In this document: positions 1 through 7,043 of the stretch, piece by piece | Layout of the letters: the number at the start of each line of letters is the position of its first letter | How positions within the stretch are numbered: the first letter of the stretch is position 1 | NCBI RefSeq assembly: GCF_013394595.1 | Contig: NZ_CP053348.1 | Coordinates: forward strand, 2,072,001-2,136,000 | DNA from: Winogradskyella forsetii | GTDB lineage: Bacteria > Bacteroidota > Bacteroidia > Flavobacteriales > Flavobacteriaceae | Direction of reading: 5' to 3' | Length of the DNA: 64,000 nucleotides | Translations under genes and position numbers: made by a program | The notes under the pieces: generated by a model | What the model was told of the DNA's origin: nothing | The model's database searches: none | The model's input: only the letters and a program-made list of their open reading frames with translations

Positions 1-1042
1 GGTCGAAAAAATTAGGGAACGGATCAATATGCAGCGTACCAAATTTAGGGTTTTCCAAGTCTGGTGCACCATGTTTTTTAATGAGATGTCTCAGCACTTC
101 ATCAAAAGGTTCATTGTTTATGGTGCCACCGTCAATAGCTGTAAATTGAAAATTAGGCGTTGCACCTTCATCTATTAGAATATCCAGATCCTCAATGAGC
201 GATTTCCGAATCTTCAAGCTGTTATTTAGATAGCGCGTCGAGAATTCATCATCAAAATAACGTGGTTTTAAACCAATAGGAAATGCACCAGTGGCTTTAG
301 TAACCTTGATTAAAAAATTCCTTGAATCTAAATGATGCGGATGAAATGGCAAATAAAGTCCCGAATCTTTTGTGTCGTCATAATCTAATTTAAAATGCGC
401 CAAAACATCGTGGCTACTCACACGATGTGATGGGGTTTCATCCAAGAACTTAGACTTAATTCGACTTAATTTCACTTTATAATCCAAAGGTCTAAGACTT
501 GTTAAAGTAATGAGCAATCGCAAATCCTTAGATATAAATTCTGGTAGTTTATCTATACCTGAATCTTTCGGTAATTCATTAAAAACACGTTCTGCAATAG
601 CATCAATTGGTGTAGAATTTAAAAGAGAAGGTGCACCGGCTTCTGGATCAATATCTGACGTATCGAGCATTTTTTCAAAAGTTCCTTTTCCGCTACCCTT
701 TTCAGAATAAAGACTAAGGTCATCATCCAAAAATACCCAACTGTCATAAAGGATATTACCTGTTTTTTTATTGGATACTTTTTTTACGGGTGTCCAATTA
801 CCGGAATAAAGCGCGAGTGTGGCAATCATACCAACCATGCCTCCTGCCGAAGCGCCACCAAGGGCATCAATAATAACTTTATGGTTGGGAATATTGCTCT
901 TGGGATTATTGGCCTGTTGTTGTTTGGCTTTTTCCCATTCCGAAAGGGCTTCGAGTAAATAATCCATAAATCCGGCTGTATAAGCTCCTGCAGATACGGC
1001 TCCTGCCATGGAAAGTCCTAAGTGGAAGGTTTGATTGCTCAT
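1..1042 (-). CDS. Patatin-like phospholipase, 5' part (runs off the left edge)
   Basis: The gene reads leftward from an ATG at 1042 and stays open to base 1 (347 codons), so the C-terminus is missing. The N-terminus has the glycine-rich oxyanion stretch LSMAGAVSAGAYTAG. The nucleophile elbow GASAG follows at about residues 64-68, and AIDGG further on supplies the catalytic Asp of the Ser-Asp dyad. These are the hallmarks of patatin lipid acyl hydrolases. There is no signal peptide, so the protein is probably cytosolic. Substrate cannot be told. The family is clear; the exact function is not. Confidence 0.85.
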   Translation of the reverse strand, partial: MSNQTFHLGLSMAGAVSAGAYTAGFMDYLLEALSEWEKAKQQQANNPKSNIPNHKVIIDALGGASAGGMVGMIATLALYSGNWTPVKKVSNKKTGNILYDSWVFLDDDLSLYSEKGSGKGTFEKMLDTSDIDPEAGAPSLLNSTPIDAIAERVFNELPKDSGIDKLPEFISKDLRLLITLTSLRPLDYKVKLSRIKSKFLDETPSHRVSSHDVLAHFKLDYDDTKDSGLYLPFHPHHLDSRNFLIKVTKATGAFPIGLKPRYFDDEFSTRYLNNSLKIRKSLIEDLDILIDEGATPNFQFTAIDGGTINNEPFDEVLRHLIKKHGAPDLENPKFGTLHIDPFPNFFD

Positions 1043-1180
1043 TGTGATCAGTTATTTCAAGTCTTAAAAGTAAAATATTTAATCGACCTGAAAACATATA
1101 ATTTGGGTTAGAAATAGAATTTTGAGGATTTAATTTCAAGTTGAAACCATCGAATTATATCTTGTATATAAACAAAAAAA

Positions 1181-1257
1181 ACATCCTAAATGATCATTTA
1201 GGATGTCCTATAAATTTTATATATCTTATTCTTCTTAGCTTTTTAAAACAATATTAC
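1181..1257 (-). pseudogene. Relic 3' end plus terminator hairpin of an intradiol-dioxygenase-like gene
   Basis: Bases 1232-1257 are identical over 26 bp to 2305-2330, which encode the last residues (NIVLKS, stop) of the intact gene at 2308-2898. The 26-bp hairpin at 1181-1206 (ACATCCTAAATG and its complement) has the same position and size as the hairpin at 2255-2280 downstream of the intact gene. Both copies therefore carry homologous 3' end plus terminator. Homology stops at 1257, where the RAYT/REP module begins. I infer a former tandem or target-site duplicate mostly lost or displaced by the module. Confidence 0.7.
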
Positions 1258-1260
1258 CTT

Positions 1261-1285
1261 GCTGCCGCACGATTGCATCGTGTGG
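1261..1285 (+). repeat. REP-like hairpin 1 of RAYT module
   Basis: GCTGC followed by an imperfect palindrome: a 9-bp stem CCGCACGAT / ATCGTGTGG with loop TGC and one G-T pair. It differs by one base from the copy at 1496-1520 and matches the inverted copy at 2130-2154. Repeated hairpins next to a RAYT gene are typical REP elements. Confidence 0.8.
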
Positions 1286-1300
1286 TATGAGTTAATAAAA

Positions 1301-1534
1301 ATGATTTTCTTTACTAAGAAAAACAAACGGCAAAAAACAAAGGCACTACTCACTAAGTATGGCTTAAAAATCGTTAAACAAAAAGAAACAGCACTAATAT
1401 TATGTTGTTTTGCTGTTGTACCTTTAAAGAAAAAAGGCAAAGTAAACCTAACTGACGAGAATGGTAATATTTTAGAAGCTGGCATTAAAGACCTTGCTGC
1501 CACACGATTGCATCGTGTGGTATTAATCAACTAA
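1301..1534 (+). CDS. Small basic protein between two REP hairpins (hypothetical)
   Basis: This is an open frame of 77 residues from an ATG at 1301, starting 15 bp after REP 1. Its last 13 or so codons run through REP 2. The product is lysine-rich with a short hydrophobic stretch (ALILCCFAVVPL) and no recognised domain. It is codirectional with and 22 bp upstream of the transposase, so the two could be cotranslated. It could also be chance coding in the module, and a longer upstream ATG (1259) lies in REP 1. Weak call. Confidence 0.3.
   Translation: MIFFTKKNKRQKTKALLTKYGLKIVKQKETALILCCFAVVPLKKKGKVNLTDENGNILEAGIKDLAATRLHRVVLIN
1496..1520 (+). repeat. REP-like hairpin 2 of RAYT module
   Basis: GCTGC plus a perfect 9-bp stem CCACACGAT / ATCGTGTGG with loop TGC. 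It lies in direct orientation to REP 1, 37 bp upstream of the transposase start. Confidence 0.8.
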
Positions 1535-1556
1535 CCACTAAATCAAAATAATACCA

Positions 1557-2174
1557 ATGAGTCGAAACTATAAATTCCACAATCCAGTAGGTTTATACTT
1601 TGTAAGTTTCGCAGTAGTATATTGGTTAGATGTTTTTACAAGAAATGAGTATAAGAACATTGTAATAGAAAGTTTAAGTTATTGCCAAAAGGAAAAAGGT
1701 ATGGAACTCATTGCTTGGTGCATTATGACCAATCATGTCCATTTAATTTTTAGAAGTATAAAAGGGCAAAAGCCAGAATTGTTACTTGGAGATTTTAAGC
1801 GATTTACTAGTAAAGCAATTGTAAAAGCAATTACAGATAACCCAAGAGAGAGTAGAAAAGAAAATTTATTGGAGCAGTTTGCAAAGGCAGCTTCAAATTC
1901 TTCTAATGTTAAATACTATCAGTTTTGGAGACATGATAATAGACCTATTGAACTCTGGAGCAATAAAGTGATACAAGAAAAGGTAAACTATATACATAAC
2001 AATCCTGTAGAAGCAGGTTTAGTTTTTAAGCCAGAAGATTATATGTATAGCAGCGCAATAGATTATGCTGACGGACAGGGACTTATTGATAATATTATTG
2101 TGTTTCAATATTTTGGAAGAGACGAAAAACCACACGATGCAATCGTGCGGCAGCGAGGGTTTACACCTCTATAA
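1557..2174 (+). CDS. REP-associated tyrosine transposase (RAYT, Y1/HUH family)
   Basis: This 205-residue protein has the HUH metal-binding motif as NHVHLIF (His60, His62), preceded by the typical segment ELIAWCIMT. The conserved C-terminal segment VNYIHNNPVEAGLV contains the likely nucleophilic tyrosine and is characteristic of RAYT/IS200-like Y1 enzymes, which nick single-stranded hairpin DNA. Three copies of one hairpin surround it (1261-1285, 1496-1520, inverted 2130-2154), and the last is inside the 3' end of this ORF, so the C-terminus (KPHDAIVRQR) is encoded by the REP. It looks intact. The module sits between a relic and an intact dioxygenase-like 3' end. Confidence 0.9.
   Translation: MSRNYKFHNPVGLYFVSFAVVYWLDVFTRNEYKNIVIESLSYCQKEKGMELIAWCIMTNHVHLIFRSIKGQKPELLLGDFKRFTSKAIVKAITDNPRESRKENLLEQFAKAASNSSNVKYYQFWRHDNRPIELWSNKVIQEKVNYIHNNPVEAGLVFKPEDYMYSSAIDYADGQGLIDNIIVFQYFGRDEKPHDAIVRQRGFTPL
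2130..2154 (-). repeat. REP-like hairpin 3 (inverted copy)
   Basis: The reverse complement reads GCTGCCGCACGATTGCATCG and continues TGTGG, identical to REP 1. It is inverted relative to REPs 1 and 2 and marks the right side of the RAYT module. It overlaps the last codons of the transposase. Confidence 0.8.
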
Positions 2175-2254
2175 GTTTTTCGGCTATATATTTTCTCCAA
2201 AAGTTTATTAGGATAGAACATCGACCTGCCTCTACTCTAGCAACCCATAAAAAA

Positions 2255-2280
2255 ACGTCCCAAAGAATAATTTAGGACGT
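2255..2280 (-). terminator. Hairpin terminator of the dioxygenase-like gene
   Basis: ACGTCC ... GGACGT with an inner AAA/TTT pairing, followed on the minus strand by a run of T (2250-2254 read as A on plus). It lies about 28 bp after the stop codon of the gene at 2308-2898. The homologous hairpin is at 1181-1206. Confidence 0.6.
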
Positions 2281-2307
2281 TGCAGAAATATTTTAATTGA
2301 ATAATTC

Positions 2308-2898
2308 TTAGCTTTTTAAAACAATATTACGCTCAGCAACTAGCATACCATCAACTTCTTTCGGAGCTAAGATTCTAGTCGGATCACCTTTTTTCGCCAT
2401 ACGCTTACGACATGTTTTTGTTAGCAAAGGGTCTTCTTCAAAAAGAAATGTTTCGAGGATATAAGCCTCTTTCGAAGCTTCCTTTACTATTGGGTGTACT
2501 TGTTGCAATTGATTGAATCTTCTGTCGCCTCCTGGTATAAAGGTGTAAAACGTGTATCTACCGTCGGCATCAGTCTTTACCCAACTTCTATGCAATACGT
2601 AACGCGCATCACCTGTATTTCTCAATTCAAAATCACCATTCTCATTAGGTTGCTCAATATATAAGATCACATCTTTAGCTGGAGTAACACCATCACTTTG
2701 ATAAATTACACCGGTCAATTTCAATTGATTCGTTTTAGATCTAAAATCGGGTATGGTGTCCGTGTTTCTTAATTGGTCCTCGGCGCGATCATATATAGGA
2801 AGGTTAAAATCTGAATTAGTGTTTGATTTTTGAGCCATAACAGGGTTAATAGCACTATAAAAACAAACTAAACAAAAAAGTAGAAGAAGATTTTTCAT
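2308..2898 (-). CDS. Secreted intradiol ring-cleavage dioxygenase-like protein
   Basis: The start is taken at the ATG at 2898 (MKNLLLLF), giving a normal signal peptide ending near VMAQ; a further ATG 12 bp upstream (2910) is possible. The core reads as an intradiol dioxygenase beta fold: LTGVIYQSDGVTPAKDVILY, then WVKTDADGRYTFYTFIPG, then VHPIVKE and ETFLFEEDPLL. Classical enzymes bind Fe(III) with two Tyr and two His in a HIH-type motif. Here only one His is evident (VHPIVKE), so metal binding or catalysis may be altered. At about 196 residues it is a short family member. Family probable, activity uncertain. Confidence 0.65.
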   Translation of the reverse strand: MKNLLLLFCLVCFYSAINPVMAQKSNTNSDFNLPIYDRAEDQLRNTDTIPDFRSKTNQLKLTGVIYQSDGVTPAKDVILYIEQPNENGDFELRNTGDARYVLHRSWVKTDADGRYTFYTFIPGGDRRFNQLQQVHPIVKEASKEAYILETFLFEEDPLLTKTCRKRMAKKGDPTRILAPKEVDGMLVAERNIVLKS

Positions 2899-3401
2899 GG
2901 TAATAAGCATTTAGGTTATACCAAAATTCAAGCTTTTATGTAGGAATACCTTAAAAATCTTCTCTAAGTCCCATTTTTACGACGAACCGATAATAGAAAC
3001 CAATTTTCACGATGAAATACTATGGATTTTGCATCTAAATGGTTACTACATAGCAAAAAACCAATTACTTAGATTATTCAGAAACTATTGAACATAGAAC
3101 TTCTATTTTACAAACAATTTTCGTTTAAAAACACGACTGTGAATTGTTTGAAAAAACATCAAAATTTATAGGTTAATTTATATTAAATATTCTTGATAAT
3201 TTAAGACAAAAAACAAGTAAAGAATTGAAACCAATTCTATAAAATTCATCAAAATAGGGCTCTAAAAAATAAAAAAATGGCATAGAAGTTAAAAAAGTAT
3301 TTCATCGATAAAATATGCTCTTTATCCAGTAAACACGCCGTTTAACCCTTAAATATGTATTTCATATATGAAAATTTTTTACTAAAAATGCCAAAATAAA
3401 G

Positions 3402-3431
3402 TTGTTTTATTTAATAAATTGTATAGATTTG
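3402..3431 (+). promoter_or_regulatory. Bacteroidota-type promoter for the 3456 gene
   Basis: TTG at 3402-3404, 19-bp spacer, TAGATTTG at 3424-3431. This fits the Bacteroidota -33/-7 consensus (TTTG ... TAnnTTTG) and lies about 25 bp upstream of the start. Apart from this, the 557-bp stretch 2899-3455 is very AT-rich and shows no gene. Confidence 0.65.
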
Positions 3432-3455
3432 TTGCACTAAGATTAATTTAAAAGC

Positions 3456-3914
3456 GTGAATATGAATACCAAATCTACTTTATTTTGTGCTATTTTTTTT
3501 CTAATGATTTCCATGGGTTTTGCTCAAAAAAAGAATGAGACTCAAAGCATTATTAGTGGTAAAGTAAATATCTCAAAATATCACAGTCGCGAAGACTTGA
3601 AAAAGCTAAAAAAAGGCGATCTACTTGTTCTTTATATAGAACGAATTGAAGTAATTGTAAATATTTTACCAAATATTGCATTTGCTACAAAACCAGGTGT
3701 TACTATGCAATCGTTGGGAATTCCAGATACAAAAGATAATAAGAAAGCTTTAGAAGATAATATCGATGCTTCTACGGCCTATTTCGATAGTACAATTGAA
3801 TTTCAAAAATCGATTTTGCCCTATTCTGACACCACAGATTTAATTGCGGCAATTCTGTTTTATGAATCTACCTTAAAAGCCTTACATACTTACGATGATT
3901 TTAAAAAGGATTAG
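3456..3914 (+). CDS. Secreted protein of unknown function
   Basis: The product has 152 residues with a signal peptide (cleavage probably after SMGFAQ). An ATG two codons downstream (3462) is an equally good start. The mature part is hydrophilic and lysine-rich, with no cysteines or motif I recognise. It is monocistronic: its own promoter lies upstream and a strong terminator follows at 3942-3976. Probably periplasmic or outer-membrane associated. Confidence 0.65.
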   Translation: MNMNTKSTLFCAIFFLMISMGFAQKKNETQSIISGKVNISKYHSREDLKKLKKGDLLVLYIERIEVIVNILPNIAFATKPGVTMQSLGIPDTKDNKKALEDNIDASTAYFDSTIEFQKSILPYSDTTDLIAAILFYESTLKALHTYDDFKKD

Positions 3915-3941
3915 TTAGTTTTATTTATTTATATGTGTTTT

Positions 3942-3976
3942 AAAAACCTTGCCTATAATTAGGCAAGGTTTTTTTT
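3942..3976 (+). terminator. Rho-independent terminator
   Basis: A 14-bp stem, AAAAACCTTGCCTA / TAGGCAAGGTTTTT, with loop TAAT and a T-run. It begins 27 bp after the stop of the secreted-protein gene. Confidence 0.9.
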
Positions 3977-4092
3977 TAGTCCACCATTTTCATACTTCAT
4001 TTTTATTGAACACTTTATTATGTCGACAAAAAGCATTTTATTGTAAGTAAATACTTGTTATTAAAATAATATTGTGTATTTCGTCGATATTA

Positions 4093-4124
4093 TTTGTGTT
4101 TCATAGGTATTGTTGTTATGTTTG
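4093..4124 (+). promoter_or_regulatory. Bacteroidota-type promoter for the 4177 gene
   Basis: TTTG at 4093-4096, 20-bp spacer, TATGTTTG at 4117-4124. This is a full match to the TTTG / TAnnTTTG consensus, 53 bp upstream of the start codon. Confidence 0.75.
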
Positions 4125-4176
4125 ATGTCATATAGTTTAAAAGCCCTCATTAATCTAAACTTAAAATTTACCTACT

Positions 4177-5496
4177 ATGAAAAAAATTACGCTCTCATCA
4201 CTTTTCTTTCTTTTAGTGTTCGGTAATTTAGTTGCCCAACAAGAAAAAGGAATTACTGGTTACAATAATTGGTTGGACACTTGGACAGACTTCAAACCCA
4301 ATAATGCCAACTATGAAGAACCAACACAAATATTAACAGGAAACATTTCAGAAAGTACGACATTGACCAAAAGGAATACCTACCTTTTATTAGGTGATGT
4401 ATTTGTTACAGAATGTGCAACTTTAACAATAGAGGCTGGTACTGTAATACTTGGTGATTATAAAACTAAAGGATCTTTGACAATCAGTAAGGGTTCTAGA
4501 ATCTTGGCTGAAGGCAATCCAACTGACCCTATCATTTTTACGTCTAATAGAGCAGATAAAAAGCCCGGAGATTGGGGAGGCATCTTTATTCTTGGAAATG
4601 CACCCATCAATACATTTGGGAAGGTTGCTTCTTTAAACTATGGTTTAAACCCTTCATCCACGGAAAACATTAGTTATGGTGGTGACAATACCAATGATAA
4701 TTCTGGAATTTTATCTTATGTTAGAATTGAGTTTGCTGGAAAAAAGACAAAGGATTTTGGTAATTTTAGTGGACTTACCTTAGCTGGAGTTGGACTAAAG
4801 ACTGAGATAGATAAAGTTATGGTTAGTTACTGTCAAGGTAACTCCTTTAATATTTTAGGTGGTGAAGTGGATTTAATAAAAGCCGTTTCGTACAGATCTA
4901 ATAAAAATGACTTTAATTTTAATTATGGCGCTCAATCAAATCTTAATAATTCATTGGCGATTAGATCACCTTACATATCAAGTCCTGATGGATCCCGTTG
5001 TTTATACGTAAGCTCCTATGATTTAAAAGAGGATGCAGATAGTTCAAAGAAAGAAACCAATGTTATTGCTAGAAATATGACATTGATCAATGTAAGTGAC
5101 GATTTAAAATCGGATATAAGTGTTGGACTGGTGCAAGAAGCTATATTTATCGGTCCAGATGTGACTTTTACAATGAGTAAAAGTGTTATTTCTGGCTTTA
5201 AACCAGCGGTTATATTTGATGAGAAAATCGTTATTAACAATGAAAACTTGTCTAAGATAAAATTCGAATATTCTTATTTTAACAATTGCAAGGGCAATAT
5301 TTTTCTAAAAAATCATACCAATAATGATGATTTAGAAAGTTGGTATGGAAGCAGAGCTTTTGATAATGTATATTCCAAAGGTCCAGATTCCGAAACTTTT
5401 ATCGATTCCCATGACAGTAGATATCCTGATTTTAGATTAAGAATTAATAAAATCATTGCTTCTAATGATTTATTTGATGATGAAGAGGATGATTAA
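4177..5496 (+). CDS. Secreted right-handed beta-helix-like surface protein
   Basis: The product has 439 residues with a signal peptide ending near NLVAQ. The family is recognisable from ILTGNIS...TYLLLGDVFV, ATLTIEAGTVILGD, GDWGGIFILGNA and YGGDNTNDNSGILSYVRIEF. These phrases recur in a large group of secreted Bacteroidota proteins predicted to form parallel beta-helices. No T9SS sorting domain is visible and the C-terminus is acidic (DLFDDEEDD). It has its own promoter and lies 82 bp upstream of sprC, so readthrough into the gliding operon is possible. Role unknown; cell-surface or periplasmic location likely. Confidence 0.7.
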   Translation: MKKITLSSLFFLLVFGNLVAQQEKGITGYNNWLDTWTDFKPNNANYEEPTQILTGNISESTTLTKRNTYLLLGDVFVTECATLTIEAGTVILGDYKTKGSLTISKGSRILAEGNPTDPIIFTSNRADKKPGDWGGIFILGNAPINTFGKVASLNYGLNPSSTENISYGGDNTNDNSGILSYVRIEFAGKKTKDFGNFSGLTLAGVGLKTEIDKVMVSYCQGNSFNILGGEVDLIKAVSYRSNKNDFNFNYGAQSNLNNSLAIRSPYISSPDGSRCLYVSSYDLKEDADSSKKETNVIARNMTLINVSDDLKSDISVGLVQEAIFIGPDVTFTMSKSVISGFKPAVIFDEKIVINNENLSKIKFEYSYFNNCKGNIFLKNHTNNDDLESWYGSRAFDNVYSKGPDSETFIDSHDSRYPDFRLRINKIIASNDLFDDEEDD

Positions 5497-5578
5497 TAAA
5501 TACAATTTGATTTATAGTTATAATATATACCCAACCCCAAATAGCGTATAGACGAAAAACTCTACAATCCCCAAACTA

Positions 5579-7042
5579 ATGCTTAAACCTACTTACCTAA
5601 CTCAATTCATAATTGGATTTTGCTTTTTTGCCGTTATTTCATCGAAATATGGTAATGCGCAGATGGTTATTGGTGCGCCAAATTTAGGGTTTAGCCAAGC
5701 TTGTGCGAGTGCGTCTTTTAACTCATTTAGTGCTACCTTTATTTTTTCACCAGAATCGCTATTAAATGCTTCAAACCAATTTACAGTAGAACTATCTGAT
5801 TCAGATGGTGAGTTTTCCGATCCTACTATAATTTATACTTCTGCAGCAGGAGAGATAACGGTTTCGCCAGCAACTTTAAATTTTTCATTTCCTGAAACTA
5901 CAGCTGGAGAAAACTATCGAATCCGAATTAAAAGTACTTCACCTGCAGCAACAAGTTCTAGATCTGTTCCGTTCGCTGCTTATTACAAAACACAAGATTC
6001 ACCTTTTACCATTAACAATTTGGTTTCTACTGGAGCCTTCTGTACAGGTGGTAGTTATTTACTTACTATTGACAATCCTGGTAGTGGCACAAACGACTCA
6101 CCACTACTCTATCCAAATCTAACGTTTAATTGGTATAAAGAAACGAGCCCTACAACATCTGTTTTTGTAGCAGAAGGGCCAACACTTTCTGTAAACACTA
6201 ATGGCACCTATTTTGTTGAAACCAATTATGGTACCTGTACCTCTAATTCATTTTCTAATCGGGTTACCATTAGCGAAGCAGTATCAGGCGAAGCCAATGC
6301 TACTATTGCATCTAGTTTAGGCAATCCTTTTTGCCCAGAACAAGGGTTTACCACTTTAAGTACTATTGGAGGAAACACCTATCAATGGTTTAAGGATGGA
6401 AATATTATTCCTGACGCTACAAGTCAAATGTACCAAACCAATGAATCTGGCACATTTTCAGTTCAAGTAGATTTAGGGGATTGTTCTGCATCGGGTTCTA
6501 TAGAATTGGTAAGCGAATTATTTGAAAGTACTATCGATGTTCCTGAATATAACGCAATGCTTGCGGACGAATCATTATTAGTCAGCGTAACAACAACAGC
6601 TCAAAACCCAACATACGAGTGGTATTTAAACGATTCAACTATTTCAGGTGCAACTGATGCCGCTTTTGAAGCTACCGAATTTGGCGATTACAAAGTAGTC
6701 ATTACCGAAACTACAGGTTGTGAAGCCTCTATAGAATATTTGTTCACGATTGAAGAAGCGCTGGATCTTTTTCCTGATGTTGAAAAAATTCCAAATGTGA
6801 TTAGTCCAAATGGTGATTTAATAAATGATACCTGGATTATACCACCTGCTTATGTAAGTGGCACAAATACCGAAGTCATTATTATGAACAATCGTGGAAA
6901 CGTAGTTTTACAAACCAATGACTATCAAAACAATTGGCCTGAAGACGATTTAAACTTAACAAGCATCAGTCAGGTGTATTATTACATCATCACCACAACT
7001 GATAACGAAATAAAAAAAGGTTCCATAACCGTAGTGAAATGA
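5579..7042 (+). CDS. sprC: SprC-like protein with type B T9SS C-terminal domain
   Basis: The product has 487 residues with a signal peptide (to about GNAQ). The middle contains repeated Ig-like beta segments (TFNWYKE, TYQWFKDGN, TYEWYLND), each with a G-T/D-Y/F-x-V tail. The last 85 residues form a gliding-motility-associated C-terminal domain: PNVISPNGDLINDTW, an IMNNRG strand and a final KKGSITVVK. This signal routes proteins through the type IX secretion system. Its position directly before a PorP/SprF-type gene and a giant SprB adhesin matches the sprCDBF order known from Flavobacterium johnsoniae; the symbol rests on that order and domain content. One base separates it from sprD. Confidence 0.75.
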   Translation: MLKPTYLTQFIIGFCFFAVISSKYGNAQMVIGAPNLGFSQACASASFNSFSATFIFSPESLLNASNQFTVELSDSDGEFSDPTIIYTSAAGEITVSPATLNFSFPETTAGENYRIRIKSTSPAATSSRSVPFAAYYKTQDSPFTINNLVSTGAFCTGGSYLLTIDNPGSGTNDSPLLYPNLTFNWYKETSPTTSVFVAEGPTLSVNTNGTYFVETNYGTCTSNSFSNRVTISEAVSGEANATIASSLGNPFCPEQGFTTLSTIGGNTYQWFKDGNIIPDATSQMYQTNESGTFSVQVDLGDCSASGSIELVSELFESTIDVPEYNAMLADESLLVSVTTTAQNPTYEWYLNDSTISGATDAAFEATEFGDYKVVITETTGCEASIEYLFTIEEALDLFPDVEKIPNVISPNGDLINDTWIIPPAYVSGTNTEVIIMNNRGNVVLQTNDYQNNWPEDDLNLTSISQVYYYIITTTDNEIKKGSITVVK

Positions 7043-7043
7043 T

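Noticed and set aside
510..710. Plus-strand frame at the left edge
   Set aside because: It is antisense to the patatin gene, whose conserved motifs lie on the minus strand across this stretch.
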